The notes under the pieces are model-generated. The model did not search any database, was not told the DNA's origin, and was given only the letters and a program-made list of their open reading frames with translations. From an uncultured Bacteroidia bacterium (GTDB lineage Bacteria > Bacteroidota > Bacteroidia > Bacteroidales > UBA932), in assembly GCA_902780935.1 (NCBI GenBank), contig CACZHP010000008.1, forward strand, positions 85,995 through 149,994: 64,000 bases of DNA, read 5' to 3'. Below, in pieces: positions 26,094 through 33,395 of the stretch; positions within the stretch are counted from its first letter, which is position 1; each line of letters opens with the position of its first letter. The translations under genes were made by a program, and so were the position numbers.

Positions 26094-27244
26094 GATACCG
26101 TCGCCTTTTAGCCGTCCTCTTAGTCTGGGCGGCTTTTTTCACCTCATGCTCTAAGGACAATAAGTTGATGCCTGTCAGTCTGAGCTGTCAGGCTCCGCCT
26201 TTCTTGACTCCGGGCGACAAGGTCGCTTTGCTGTCCCCATCATACTATGTCCCGCAGTCCAAGGTCGACAGTGCGGCAGCGGTCATCCGTTCCTGGGGAT
26301 ATGAGCCGGTCATTGGCCCGAATGTCGGTAAGGAATATCTCGGCAAGTACGCCGGGACTCCCGAGGAGCGCGAGTCTGACATTCTCTGGGCCCTGCATGA
26401 TCCTGAGATAAAGGCTATTATCTGCAATAGGGGAGGTTACGGAACCATCCGGTTTGTGGACAGGCTTGATCTGAACGAGCTTAGAAAGCATCCAAAATGG
26501 CTGGTCGGGTTCAGCGACATCACCACCCTTCATGAGATGGAGACCATGGCCGGCGTGATGAGCGTCCACGGCACAATGGGTACCTTCCTGGCCAAATCAG
26601 GGGGTCTGGACCGCACCAGCCTCCTTGTGAAAGATATCCTCTCCGGAACCATACCGCACTATGAGGTTCCTTCCCATCCCAATGACATTCCCGGCAAGGC
26701 GACCGGTGTGCTTGTGGGGGGCAATCTGTGTACCTTTTCACCGATTTTGGGAACTGTTGCGGACGCGACCAGGGGGAAAGACATCATCCTTTTCATCGAG
26801 GAGGTTGAGGAGAATATGAGCCATATTGACAGGCTCATCAACACCTTGGCTCTCAACGGGGTGTTCGACCGCTGCAAAGGTGTGATTCTGGGAGAGTTCA
26901 CCGATTGCGAGGCCAATCTGGATTTTTCCAGCGTCGAGGAGATGGTATGCTCTTATTTGAAGGACTACAATATCCCTGTATGCTGCGGGTTCCCTGCCGG
27001 GCATGATGACGTGAATCTCCCGTTGGTGATGGGCTCCCCGGTGACATTGGATGTCACCGGGGAAGGTTCATCGCTCTCGTTCAAAGTGGGAGGAGCCGAC
27101 AAATGGGTCCAGGTGGCCGACGCTCTCGCGGCGTCTGACACGACTAAGACAGTCGCTGGTGACATGGAGTTCCCTGAAAAGAAGCAGTCGGAAATCGTCC
27201 GGGCCTTCAATTTCGCCCGCTATTACAAAGGCATCAGGAAATAG
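26090..27244 (+). CDS. LD-carboxypeptidase (peptidase S66) lipoprotein
   Basis: A 384-residue S66 peptidase with a lipoprotein signal (WAAFFTSCSKDN). The family cleaves the terminal D-Ala from muramoyl-tetrapeptides. Visible motifs are NRGGYGTIRFVDRLDL, the nucleophile region WLVGFSDITTLHEM, GVLVGGNLCTFSPILGT, the acidic IEEVEENMSHIDR and AGHDDVNLPLVMG with the catalytic His. A C-terminal extension of about 45 residues follows the S66 fold. Coupling to the HMA gene through a 4-base overlap is unusual; murein recycling and metal uptake have no obvious link. Confidence 0.88.
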   Translation: MRYRRLLAVLLVWAAFFTSCSKDNKLMPVSLSCQAPPFLTPGDKVALLSPSYYVPQSKVDSAAAVIRSWGYEPVIGPNVGKEYLGKYAGTPEERESDILWALHDPEIKAIICNRGGYGTIRFVDRLDLNELRKHPKWLVGFSDITTLHEMETMAGVMSVHGTMGTFLAKSGGLDRTSLLVKDILSGTIPHYEVPSHPNDIPGKATGVLVGGNLCTFSPILGTVADATRGKDIILFIEEVEENMSHIDRLINTLALNGVFDRCKGVILGEFTDCEANLDFSSVEEMVCSYLKDYNIPVCCGFPAGHDDVNLPLVMGSPVTLDVTGEGSSLSFKVGGADKWVQVADALAASDTTKTVAGDMEFPEKKQSEIVRAFNFARYYKGIRK

Positions 27245-27246
27245 AC

Positions 27247-28350
27247 CTATTCTATGACAAGCCCGTCGTAGGCCGGGCGGACAATCGAGTGGATGTGCTG
27301 TTCCGAGCACATGCGCTCGAGTTCCTTGTCGAATACTTCGTGGACAGGGAAGGAATGTGAGAGGTGGGTGAGCCAGGTATGTTCGGCGCGGATGCGGTCG
27401 GCGAGGTCGAGGGTTTCCTGGAGACTGAAGTGGGAATGATGTCTGTTGTAGCCTACCGTGTTGAGGGTCAGGTGTTTCAGCCCTTCCAGTTTGGCGAATT
27501 CACTTTCCGGGAGCGTGCTCATGTCGGTAATATACGCTATGTCCCCGAACCGGAATCCCAGCACCGGCAATTTATCATGCAGTCCCCGTATCGGAATAAT
27601 CGTCACCTCTGTCGCTGACGGCTCAGCTGTTTCGAATCTGTCGTCAGGCTCTGACAGACCTGACGACAGCTCGCCATCGTTTGCTGCAGGCGGCAATGCG
27701 CCTGGGCGGACATTTTCCCGGATAGGGCGCGAAGCGCAGGGAGCCCAGGCGCCTTTTGCCGACTGCAGTGACACATCGGCAGCTACCGCTTTCGGGGCTT
27801 CGTCGATCATATCGTCAAGCGAGCGGGCTGTGGGGATGAGGCTGCCGTCGGGGAGGCGGTAGTGGTAACCGATGTCGTGGACCCAGACGAGTTCCTTGTC
27901 GGCGGTGTCTTTCCGGAGTATGAACGGACGCTCGTCGATGACGTGCAGCATCCATTCGGGAGCTCCGGGATATTTCGGGAACTTGAAGACATAGGGATAT
28001 TCCCGGATAAGGTCCTCGAGGACATTCCTCTCGCAGTAAATCTCTGCGGCGCGGCGGTCCACATAATTCAGCGAGCGCACATCATCGAGCCCTCCCGTGT
28101 GGTCCTTGTGGTTGTGGGTCAGCAGGATAGCATCGAGATGGCTAATCCCGAGCCGGAGCATCTGCATCCGGAAGTCGGGACCCGCGTCCACGAGAATACT
28201 CAGTCCTTCATATTCAACGAATGCCGATGCCCTGAACCTCTTGTCACGCTCGTCTTTCGAGCGGCACACCTCGCACTTGCATCCGATAATCGGTACTCCC
28301 TGGGAAGTTCCGGTCCCGAGAAATGTCAGCCTTGCCCTGCCACCTGTCAT
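27247..28350 (-). CDS. MBL-fold metallohydrolase (PhnP-like) with a repeat-derived insert
   Basis: A 367-residue metallo-beta-lactamase-fold phosphodiesterase-like protein. GTGTSQGVPIIGCKCEVC is the family start, and LLTHNHKDHTGGLDD carries the metal ligands. DIAYITDMSTL and LTHLSHSFPVHE complete the metal site. Residues about 175-245 are extra, splitting the usual short link before TIIPIRGLHDKLPVLGFRFG. About 195-238 of these are encoded by two palindromes (27638-27669 and 27684-27768). The frame is intact and the flanking fold conserved, so the protein is probably active with a surface loop. It is last in the operon, overlapping mtaB by 4 bases. Confidence 0.87.
   Translation of the reverse strand: MTGGRARLTFLGTGTSQGVPIIGCKCEVCRSKDERDKRFRASAFVEYEGLSILVDAGPDFRMQMLRLGISHLDAILLTHNHKDHTGGLDDVRSLNYVDRRAAEIYCERNVLEDLIREYPYVFKFPKYPGAPEWMLHVIDERPFILRKDTADKELVWVHDIGYHYRLPDGSLIPTARSLDDMIDEAPKAVAADVSLQSAKGAWAPCASRPIRENVRPGALPPAANDGELSSGLSEPDDRFETAEPSATEVTIIPIRGLHDKLPVLGFRFGDIAYITDMSTLPESEFAKLEGLKHLTLNTVGYNRHHSHFSLQETLDLADRIRAEHTWLTHLSHSFPVHEVFDKELERMCSEQHIHSIVRPAYDGLVIE
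27638..27669 (-). repeat. small hairpin resembling the ends of P1 without a core
   Basis: Perfect 11-bp arms, CTGTCGTCAGG (27638-27648) and CCTGACGACAG (27659-27669), around the 10-base loop CTCTGACAGA. P1 copies A and C share the same arm-interior junctions (CAGG then CTCTG on the left, GA then CCTG on the right), so this looks like a P1 element lacking the interior. Confidence 0.75.
27684..27768 (-). repeat. 85-bp palindrome inside the MBL gene
   Basis: Arms of about 26 bp: CTGCAGGCGGCAATGCGCC.. on the left against ..GGCGCCTTTTGCCGACTGCAG on the right, complementary except for a few positions, with an inner GCGCGAAGCGC segment. It is unlike the other families in the window. It starts 14 bases after the small hairpin, so the insert is two modules in a row. 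Confidence 0.85.
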
Positions 28351-29810
28351 AGGATAATATCTTCTATCGTGTTGACTTTCAATGGATCGTACGGCCTCTC
28401 GATCCTGATGTAATTGCCTGAATATCCGCCCATCATCCCGTCTTTGACGTCAGACTCCCAAAGAACTTGCGAAAGGCGTCCCTTGTTCTTCTTGATAAAG
28501 TCCTCGTGCAGCTCCTCGCAGAGGCTCTCGAGCCTGGCCACCCTCTGAGTCTTGACAGAGTCCCTGACTTGGTCCTTCCAACCTGCCGCCACGGTACCTG
28601 GCCTTCTGGAGTAGGGGAACACATGGATGAACGCTGGTTTAATGCGGTCCTTGAGGAATGAATATGTCTTCTCAAACAGCTCGTCAGTCTCTCCGGGAAG
28701 TCCGGCGATCACGTCTATCCCGAAGAAGACGTACGGCTTGAGGTTGCCCTGGGGCTCTCCTGGCCTGGGATCCATCACGGAGCGGATGTAGTCAATCCTG
28801 TCGGCGAAGAAATCCGTCGAGTAGCGCCTCCTGACCCTTTGGAGGATCTCGTCGGCCCCGGACTGTAGGGGAATGTGGAAATGGGGCTGGAACTTCGTCC
28901 CGGAGGCGATCCAGTCCACAATCTCTTCTGTGATAAGGTTTGGCTCAATCGACGAAATCCTGTATCGCTCAATTCCTTCCACGTCGTTGAGGCGCTTCAG
29001 CAGCTCGAGGAAACTCTCGCCGGTTGTCCTCCCGAAGTCACCGGTGTTGACTCCTGTGATGACTATCTCCTTGACTCCGGTTGAGGCGATTGCCTTCGCC
29101 TGGGCGATGGCGTCGGCGATGGGAATGTTGCGGGACAGGCCGCGGGCGTAGGGGACGGTGCAGTAGGCGCAGAAGTTGTCGCAGCCGTCCTGCACCTTCA
29201 GGAACGACCGCGTCCGCTCCTCGGAGGAGTACGCCTCCAGGATCGGCGCTTGTAGTCGAGGGAGGTCATTGTCCCCGGAAGTTTCTGTTGGTTGATCCGA
29301 GGGGTATAGTCCCCCCGCCGGGCCTGGCCGCCCGTGGCCAGGTGAGCGGGAGGGGCCCAGATCGCCGGAGGGGAAGGGAAAACTTGTTTTCACTGACTCT
29401 CCAAGAGATGGGAGGGATTTACCCGCCGGGGAGACTATACCCTCCGGAACTCCCTCTGACATGGGAAAAACATCCAGCAGGGACAGCGTGTCGGGGACGA
29501 TGCGGGTCTTGTCGGTGGCGCCGAATACAAGCGCCACACCCTCAATAGCTTCCAACTCCTCCCGACGCAGCTGCGCATAGCAGCCCGTCACCACGATCCT
29601 CGCCTCAGGCGACACCCGATGGACCTTGCGGATCACATTGCGGCACTTCTTCTCGGCCCGCTCTGTCACCGAGCAAGTGTTGACCAGATACACGTCCGCC
29701 TTATCCTCCCACTGGACGACCTCAAGACCAGCCGCCACGAAACCCCGCTCGTAAGTGGAAGTCTCAGCGTAATTGAGCTTGCAACCAAGTGTGAGGAAGG
29801 CTATTTTCAT
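28347..29810 (-). CDS. mtaB: tRNA (N6-threonylcarbamoyladenosine37-C2)-methylthiotransferase MtaB with repeat insert
   Basis: A 487-residue radical-SAM methylthiotransferase that converts t6A37 to ms2t6A37. The UPF0004 cluster cysteines lie in TLGCKLNYAE, NTCSVTERAEKKC and VTGCYAQLRREE. The radical-SAM motif is DGCDNFCAYCTVP, followed by GVNTGDFG and HIPLQSGADEILQRVRR. It is about 50 residues longer than usual; the extra residues 122-172 are encoded by P1 copy B at 29297-29447. The insert lies in the linker between the N-terminal domain and the radical-SAM barrel, a place likely to tolerate it. It overlaps the MBL gene by 4 bases. Confidence 0.93.
   Translation of the reverse strand: MKIAFLTLGCKLNYAETSTYERGFVAAGLEVVQWEDKADVYLVNTCSVTERAEKKCRNVIRKVHRVSPEARIVVTGCYAQLRREELEAIEGVALVFGATDKTRIVPDTLSLLDVFPMSEGVPEGIVSPAGKSLPSLGESVKTSFPFPSGDLGPSRSPGHGRPGPAGGLYPSDQPTETSGDNDLPRLQAPILEAYSSEERTRSFLKVQDGCDNFCAYCTVPYARGLSRNIPIADAIAQAKAIASTGVKEIVITGVNTGDFGRTTGESFLELLKRLNDVEGIERYRISSIEPNLITEEIVDWIASGTKFQPHFHIPLQSGADEILQRVRRRYSTDFFADRIDYIRSVMDPRPGEPQGNLKPYVFFGIDVIAGLPGETDELFEKTYSFLKDRIKPAFIHVFPYSRRPGTVAAGWKDQVRDSVKTQRVARLESLCEELHEDFIKKNKGRLSQVLWESDVKDGMMGGYSGNYIRIERPYDPLKVNTIEDIIL
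29297..29447 (-). repeat. palindromic element P1, copy B (inside mtaB)
   Basis: 151 bp. The left arm, GGGTATAGTC plus CCCCCGCCGGG (29302-29322), pairs with the right arm CCCGCCGGGGAGACTATACCC (29422-29442) at 19 of 21 positions; pairing continues imperfectly to both ends. The core palindrome GAAAACTTGTTTTC is at 29378-29391. The arms differ entirely from copies A and C, whereas the core matches them. It is read as GKSLPSLGESVKTSFPFPSG in MtaB. Confidence 0.9.
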
Positions 29811-29812
29811 CG

Positions 29813-30220
29813 TCAGAATGTCTCGTTGATGCCGTTGTTTTCAAGAATATCGGCGCCGGAAGTCGCCGTGACCCTTGACCAGGCGCACACACCTCCGACC
29901 GGCGGATTCTTTTTCGAGACTCTCACCTGGACGAACCAGAAACCCAGTCCGGCCCCTTCTATGGCGTCCACGATCCTCGCGGCGACATTCTCAAGCAGGT
30001 TCGAGGGTGTGGCCATCTCGGCCGCTACTATCTCATAGATTTTGCTGTAGTCCGCAGTCTTGGAGAGGTCATCTGTCTTCGCGGCTTTTTTGGCGTCCAC
30101 CTTGCCTCTGAAATCGACCACGAAGGTGTTGCCTTCCTTCCGCTCGCTCTCAAGGCAGCCATGGAAGGCGTGGAACTCCATTCCGGTAAGCTCTATCGTC
30201 AGGTCTTTGTCTATCAACAT
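29813..30220 (-). CDS. folB: dihydroneopterin aldolase
   Basis: A 135-residue folate enzyme producing 6-hydroxymethyl-dihydropterin and glycolaldehyde. LTGMEFHAFHGCLESERKEG has the family start with the catalytic-site His/Gly region. DYSKIYEIV, SNLLENVAARIVDAI with the conserved Glu, and VRVSKKNPPVGG complete the fold. ATG 30220 was chosen over a TTG at 30235 that would overlap the stop of the upstream gene. It lies between the rsmI-like and mtaB genes in one minus-strand operon. Confidence 0.9.
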   Translation of the reverse strand: MLIDKDLTIELTGMEFHAFHGCLESERKEGNTFVVDFRGKVDAKKAAKTDDLSKTADYSKIYEIVAAEMATPSNLLENVAARIVDAIEGAGLGFWFVQVRVSKKNPPVGGVCAWSRVTATSGADILENNGINETF

Positions 30221-30235
30221 ATCGCTAAGAATCAA

Positions 30236-30958
30236 CTATTTCGCCAGTATCAAGAAAACGCAAGGCCTCTTGCCTATCACGGTCCGGGAGGAATGCCATT
30301 CCTTGACGGTCCGGGTCAGGATCGTCTCGTCGGGCTGGGTGATGTTGGCCGCCGCGCAGAGCCGTGTTGAAGGCTGAAGGACTGCCAGGAGATCCTCCAT
30401 CATAGAGTCGTTGCGGTACGGAGTCTCGATAAATATTTCGGTCTGGTGGAGTCGGGCGGAGTCTTTTTCGACCTCCCTAATGGCCTTCCGCCTCTCCTCT
30501 GGTTTCGCTGGGAGATATCCCCTGAAAGCGAAACTTTGCCCGTTGAGTCCGGAAGCCATGAGAGCCATCATTAAAGATGAGGGACCGACCAATGGAACCA
30601 CCTTGATACCATGGCGATGACAGGCGTCCACGAGAAGAGCTCCTGGATCCGCCACAGCGGGCAGTCCGGCCTCGGAGATGAGTCCCACGTCGGCGGGGGA
30701 ACCGTCCGGAGCGGAGAACATCTCCAGCAACAACTCGACCTCCTCAGGCCTGGTGTGTTCGTTCAACTCCCTGAACTCAAGCTCGCCGATATGTCCCTTC
30801 AGTCCGGCCGCCGAAAGGTACCGGCGGGCAGTGCGGGTCTCTTCGACCACATATTTCCGGATACTCTTAAGACGCTCCAGGACGGGGCCGGGGATGACCT
30901 CGGCCGGATCGGAGTCGCCCAACGGGGAAGGAATCAGGTACAGAACGCCTCTTGCCAT
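30236..30958 (-). CDS. RsmI-like SAM-dependent methyltransferase
   Basis: A 240-residue tetrapyrrole-methylase-fold enzyme of the RsmI group (2'-O methylation of C1402 in 16S rRNA is the activity of the type member). GVLYLIPSPLGD, VVEETRTARRYL, GLISEAGLPAVADPG and PLVGPSSLMMALMASG line the SAM site. It lacks the C-terminal tail of RsmI, and EETR replaces the more usual EDTR, as in the shorter Bacteroidota paralogue; its exact target is therefore uncertain. First gene of the rsmI-folB-mtaB-MBL operon. Confidence 0.82.
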   Translation of the reverse strand: MARGVLYLIPSPLGDSDPAEVIPGPVLERLKSIRKYVVEETRTARRYLSAAGLKGHIGELEFRELNEHTRPEEVELLLEMFSAPDGSPADVGLISEAGLPAVADPGALLVDACHRHGIKVVPLVGPSSLMMALMASGLNGQSFAFRGYLPAKPEERRKAIREVEKDSARLHQTEIFIETPYRNDSMMEDLLAVLQPSTRLCAAANITQPDETILTRTVKEWHSSRTVIGKRPCVFLILAK

Positions 30959-30976
30959 AGCTGTCCGCGAATATAC

Positions 30977-32215
30977 TCAATTTCTGTCACTCTTCCGAAC
31001 GATCCTGACTATCGCCTTGTCCAAGCTCTCGGAGGGCTCGATGATGTTGTAGTCCTTCCAGAATTCCGGATCATAGTTCTGGGCAGCCTTGTCGGACAGG
31101 ACCTCCCTTCCGCCGAAGGCTTCCTTGCGGGGAATCGGCTCCACGGCCTCGGAATGGCGGTCAGTTGTGACGAGCTCGCTCACGGCGGTGTAGTCGCTCC
31201 TGAAGAGTTTTTTCTTCCAGTCGCACTTGAAACGCATCACGGAACGGACGTAACTCACCCTGGACACGCCTTCGGAGAGGGTATAGTCGTACTGGATCGA
31301 GACCTGGGTCGGAGTGAACCTCAGACCCGCTGGTTTGCTGATAAGGATCGACTGGGTGACCTTATCCTTGTCGCGCATGTCGTAGTCCAGCTCGAATCTG
31401 GTGAAAGCGAAGGTCTCGCGGTCGATGTAGATGACACCTTCGTAAAGAGGGTAGGGGGTTGAATTCCTGGGAATCAGCTTGATGGCGAACTGGAGCCGGT
31501 CGCCGATCGTGGCGGGAAGCCCCATCTGCAGTTCATAGTTCGAGAGTTCGTCGGCGGTCAGGAGGTCGTTATTCTTGACTATGTCCAGGACCACCGCCTG
31601 GGTCGGGCCACCTACGACTTTCACGGCCAGGGTGTCCCTCTTGCCGGGGCTCTCGAGGATCCTGCTCTTGTCCACGGCGATCCTGTCGCCCGCTATGCCG
31701 CCCCTGTAGTAAGAGGTCTTGTACATCCTGGAAACGGCTTCCGAGACGTACACGTAGCGGTGTTTTTTCTGGACAGTCTCCCGGTAAAAGCAGTCGAACA
31801 GCTCCGGAGTTTTTGGGTAATTGTCTTTTATCTTCGAGATCGCCCTCTCTAGGACACTGTACGGATCCGCGATCACGAGGGCTCCCTCCAGGGTGAGATC
31901 CCCTTTGGGCATCCTGACTTTCAGCGGGGTGCCGTCTTTCGGGAATATGAGCCTCACGGTCTTGTAGCCCAGGAGGGTGAAATCGACAGTCTCCGGCTCG
32001 GTGGCGGACTTCAAGGTGAAAGCGCCGTCCGAGTTGGTCACGGTGGCGTATCTCATGCCGGTGAAGGTGACACCGACGTACTGGAGGGGACGCCCGGTCT
32101 CGGCGTCGACAACGGTTCCGCTGACGCTGTACGGGAGCTGCGCCTGGTCAGTCTGGGCATATGATAAGAAACTGACCAGCAGTAGGATGGGGAAGAATAA
32201 AGCTTTCAGTCTCAT
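30977..32215 (-). CDS. exported carboxypeptidase-regulatory-like domain protein (DUF5686-like)
   Basis: A 412-residue exported protein with signal peptide MRLKALFFPILLLVSFLSYAQ. Residues about 30-105 form a CarboxypepD_reg-like beta-sandwich (SGTVVDAETGRPLQYVGVTF, NSDGAFTLKS, LLGYKTVRLIFP). The rest contains DCFYRETVQKKHRYVYVSEA and YPLYEGVIYIDRETFAFTRFE, typical of cell-surface proteins annotated carboxypeptidase-like or DUF5686 in Bacteroidota. The function is unknown. It precedes the rsmI-like gene by 18 bases and is divergent from the alkaline phosphatase gene. Confidence 0.72.
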   Translation of the reverse strand: MRLKALFFPILLLVSFLSYAQTDQAQLPYSVSGTVVDAETGRPLQYVGVTFTGMRYATVTNSDGAFTLKSATEPETVDFTLLGYKTVRLIFPKDGTPLKVRMPKGDLTLEGALVIADPYSVLERAISKIKDNYPKTPELFDCFYRETVQKKHRYVYVSEAVSRMYKTSYYRGGIAGDRIAVDKSRILESPGKRDTLAVKVVGGPTQAVVLDIVKNNDLLTADELSNYELQMGLPATIGDRLQFAIKLIPRNSTPYPLYEGVIYIDRETFAFTRFELDYDMRDKDKVTQSILISKPAGLRFTPTQVSIQYDYTLSEGVSRVSYVRSVMRFKCDWKKKLFRSDYTAVSELVTTDRHSEAVEPIPRKEAFGGREVLSDKAAQNYDPEFWKDYNIIEPSESLDKAIVRIVRKSDRN

Positions 32216-32272
32216 AATGATTCATTATTGCGATATGCGTATTGCAATATACGAAAAATCCGGGCTTTTTGT

Positions 32273-32280
32273 TATTTTCG
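32273..32280 (+). promoter_or_regulatory. -7 box TATTTTCG before the alkaline phosphatase gene
   Basis: TATTTTCG (TAnnTTCG form) ends 16 bases before ATG 32297. It lies inside the longer open frame that would begin at 32228, supporting ATG 32297. No clear -33 box. Confidence 0.45.
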
Positions 32281-32296
32281 CGAAAATATTCAAAAC

Positions 32297-33394
32297 ATGA
32301 AGAGATTTTTCCTTATCCTCCTTGCGATACTCGTGCCGTTCGCCAATGGTATCTCCGCTGAGAAAGCCCCAAAGAAAGAGAAAGTCAAGAACGTCATCCT
32401 CATTATTGGAGATGGCATGGGCCTAGCTGCGGCCAGCTCTTGGATGATTGACAATCACTACGCTCCTACATGCTTCGACAGGGCCCAGTTTGTCGGAATC
32501 AGCAAGACATATTCAGCCAACAGCAGGGTCACCGACTCCGCCGCCTCCGGCACCGCAATGGCTTGCGGAGTCAAGACCGACAACAGCATGCTCGGCCAGC
32601 TCCCTGACGGCACACCCGCTCCCAGCCTCGCCGTACTCGCGAAAGAGAAAGGTCTCTCCGCCGGAATCGTGGTGACCTCGCATGTCTGCGATGCCACCCC
32701 GTCAGCTTTCTACGCCCATGTGCCGAAGAGGGGCATGAGCACCGAAATCATTCAGGGAATGCTGAAGGAAAGGCTTGACGTGGTCGCAGGTGGCGGTAGA
32801 AAGTATTTCACTGATCCTGAGAAGGTTCCTGAGAATATGATCGAAAAGGCCCAGCGCGAGGGCTTCACATATTGCTCCACTCCCGAGGAGTTCTACCAGA
32901 CGAAGGCGACCCCTATTCTCGGTCTTTTCTCCGACGGGAGCTACCCGATGGCCATAGAGCGTGATACTGACTTCTTAAGGGACGCCGCGATGCACACCAT
33001 CGACATCCTTGACGACAACAAGAAGGGTTTCTTCGCCATGATCGAGGGCTCGCATATTGACCACGCCGAGCACGCCAACAACGCCGAGCAGCTGACCTTC
33101 GAGATGGAGGAGTTCGACAAGCTCCTGAACGCCGTGTTCGATTATGCCGACACCCATAAGGGAACCCTGGTGGTGATAACCGCCGACCATGAGACCGGTG
33201 GAGTCACCCTCCTTCCCGGAAGCAAGGATTTCACCAAGGGTGACACCGGGATCGATGTCAAGTTCGCGACTACCGGCCATTCCGGCATTCCCGTGCCGAT
33301 CTACGCCTACGGTGCCTCGGCATGGCGTTTCGGCCAGGTGATGGAAAACATCGAGATATTCTCGAGGATCAAGGCCCTCCTTCTGGAGAAGTAG
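32297..33394 (+). CDS. alkaline phosphatase
   Basis: A 365-residue PhoA-superfamily phosphomonoesterase. Signal peptide MKRFFLILLAILVPFANGISA. NVILIIGDGMGLAAASSW holds the first metal Asp; VTDSAASGTAMACG holds the nucleophile Ser; IEGSHIDHAEHANN, TADHETGGVTLLP and TTGHSGIPVPIYAYG supply the remaining metal ligands. ATG 32297 is preferred since the residues translated from 32228 are not signal-like and include the probable promoter. The protein should be periplasmic, releasing phosphate from esters; no PHO-box-like site was recognised. Confidence 0.93.
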   Translation: MKRFFLILLAILVPFANGISAEKAPKKEKVKNVILIIGDGMGLAAASSWMIDNHYAPTCFDRAQFVGISKTYSANSRVTDSAASGTAMACGVKTDNSMLGQLPDGTPAPSLAVLAKEKGLSAGIVVTSHVCDATPSAFYAHVPKRGMSTEIIQGMLKERLDVVAGGGRKYFTDPEKVPENMIEKAQREGFTYCSTPEEFYQTKATPILGLFSDGSYPMAIERDTDFLRDAAMHTIDILDDNKKGFFAMIEGSHIDHAEHANNAEQLTFEMEEFDKLLNAVFDYADTHKGTLVVITADHETGGVTLLPGSKDFTKGDTGIDVKFATTGHSGIPVPIYAYGASAWRFGQVMENIEIFSRIKALLLEK

Positions 33395-33395
33395 C

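Noticed and set aside
32240-32249. 10-bp palindrome TATTGCAATA between the DUF5686-like and alkaline phosphatase genes
   Set aside because: It could be an operator in a divergent promoter region, but an AT-rich 10-bp palindrome is expected by chance and no second copy was seen.
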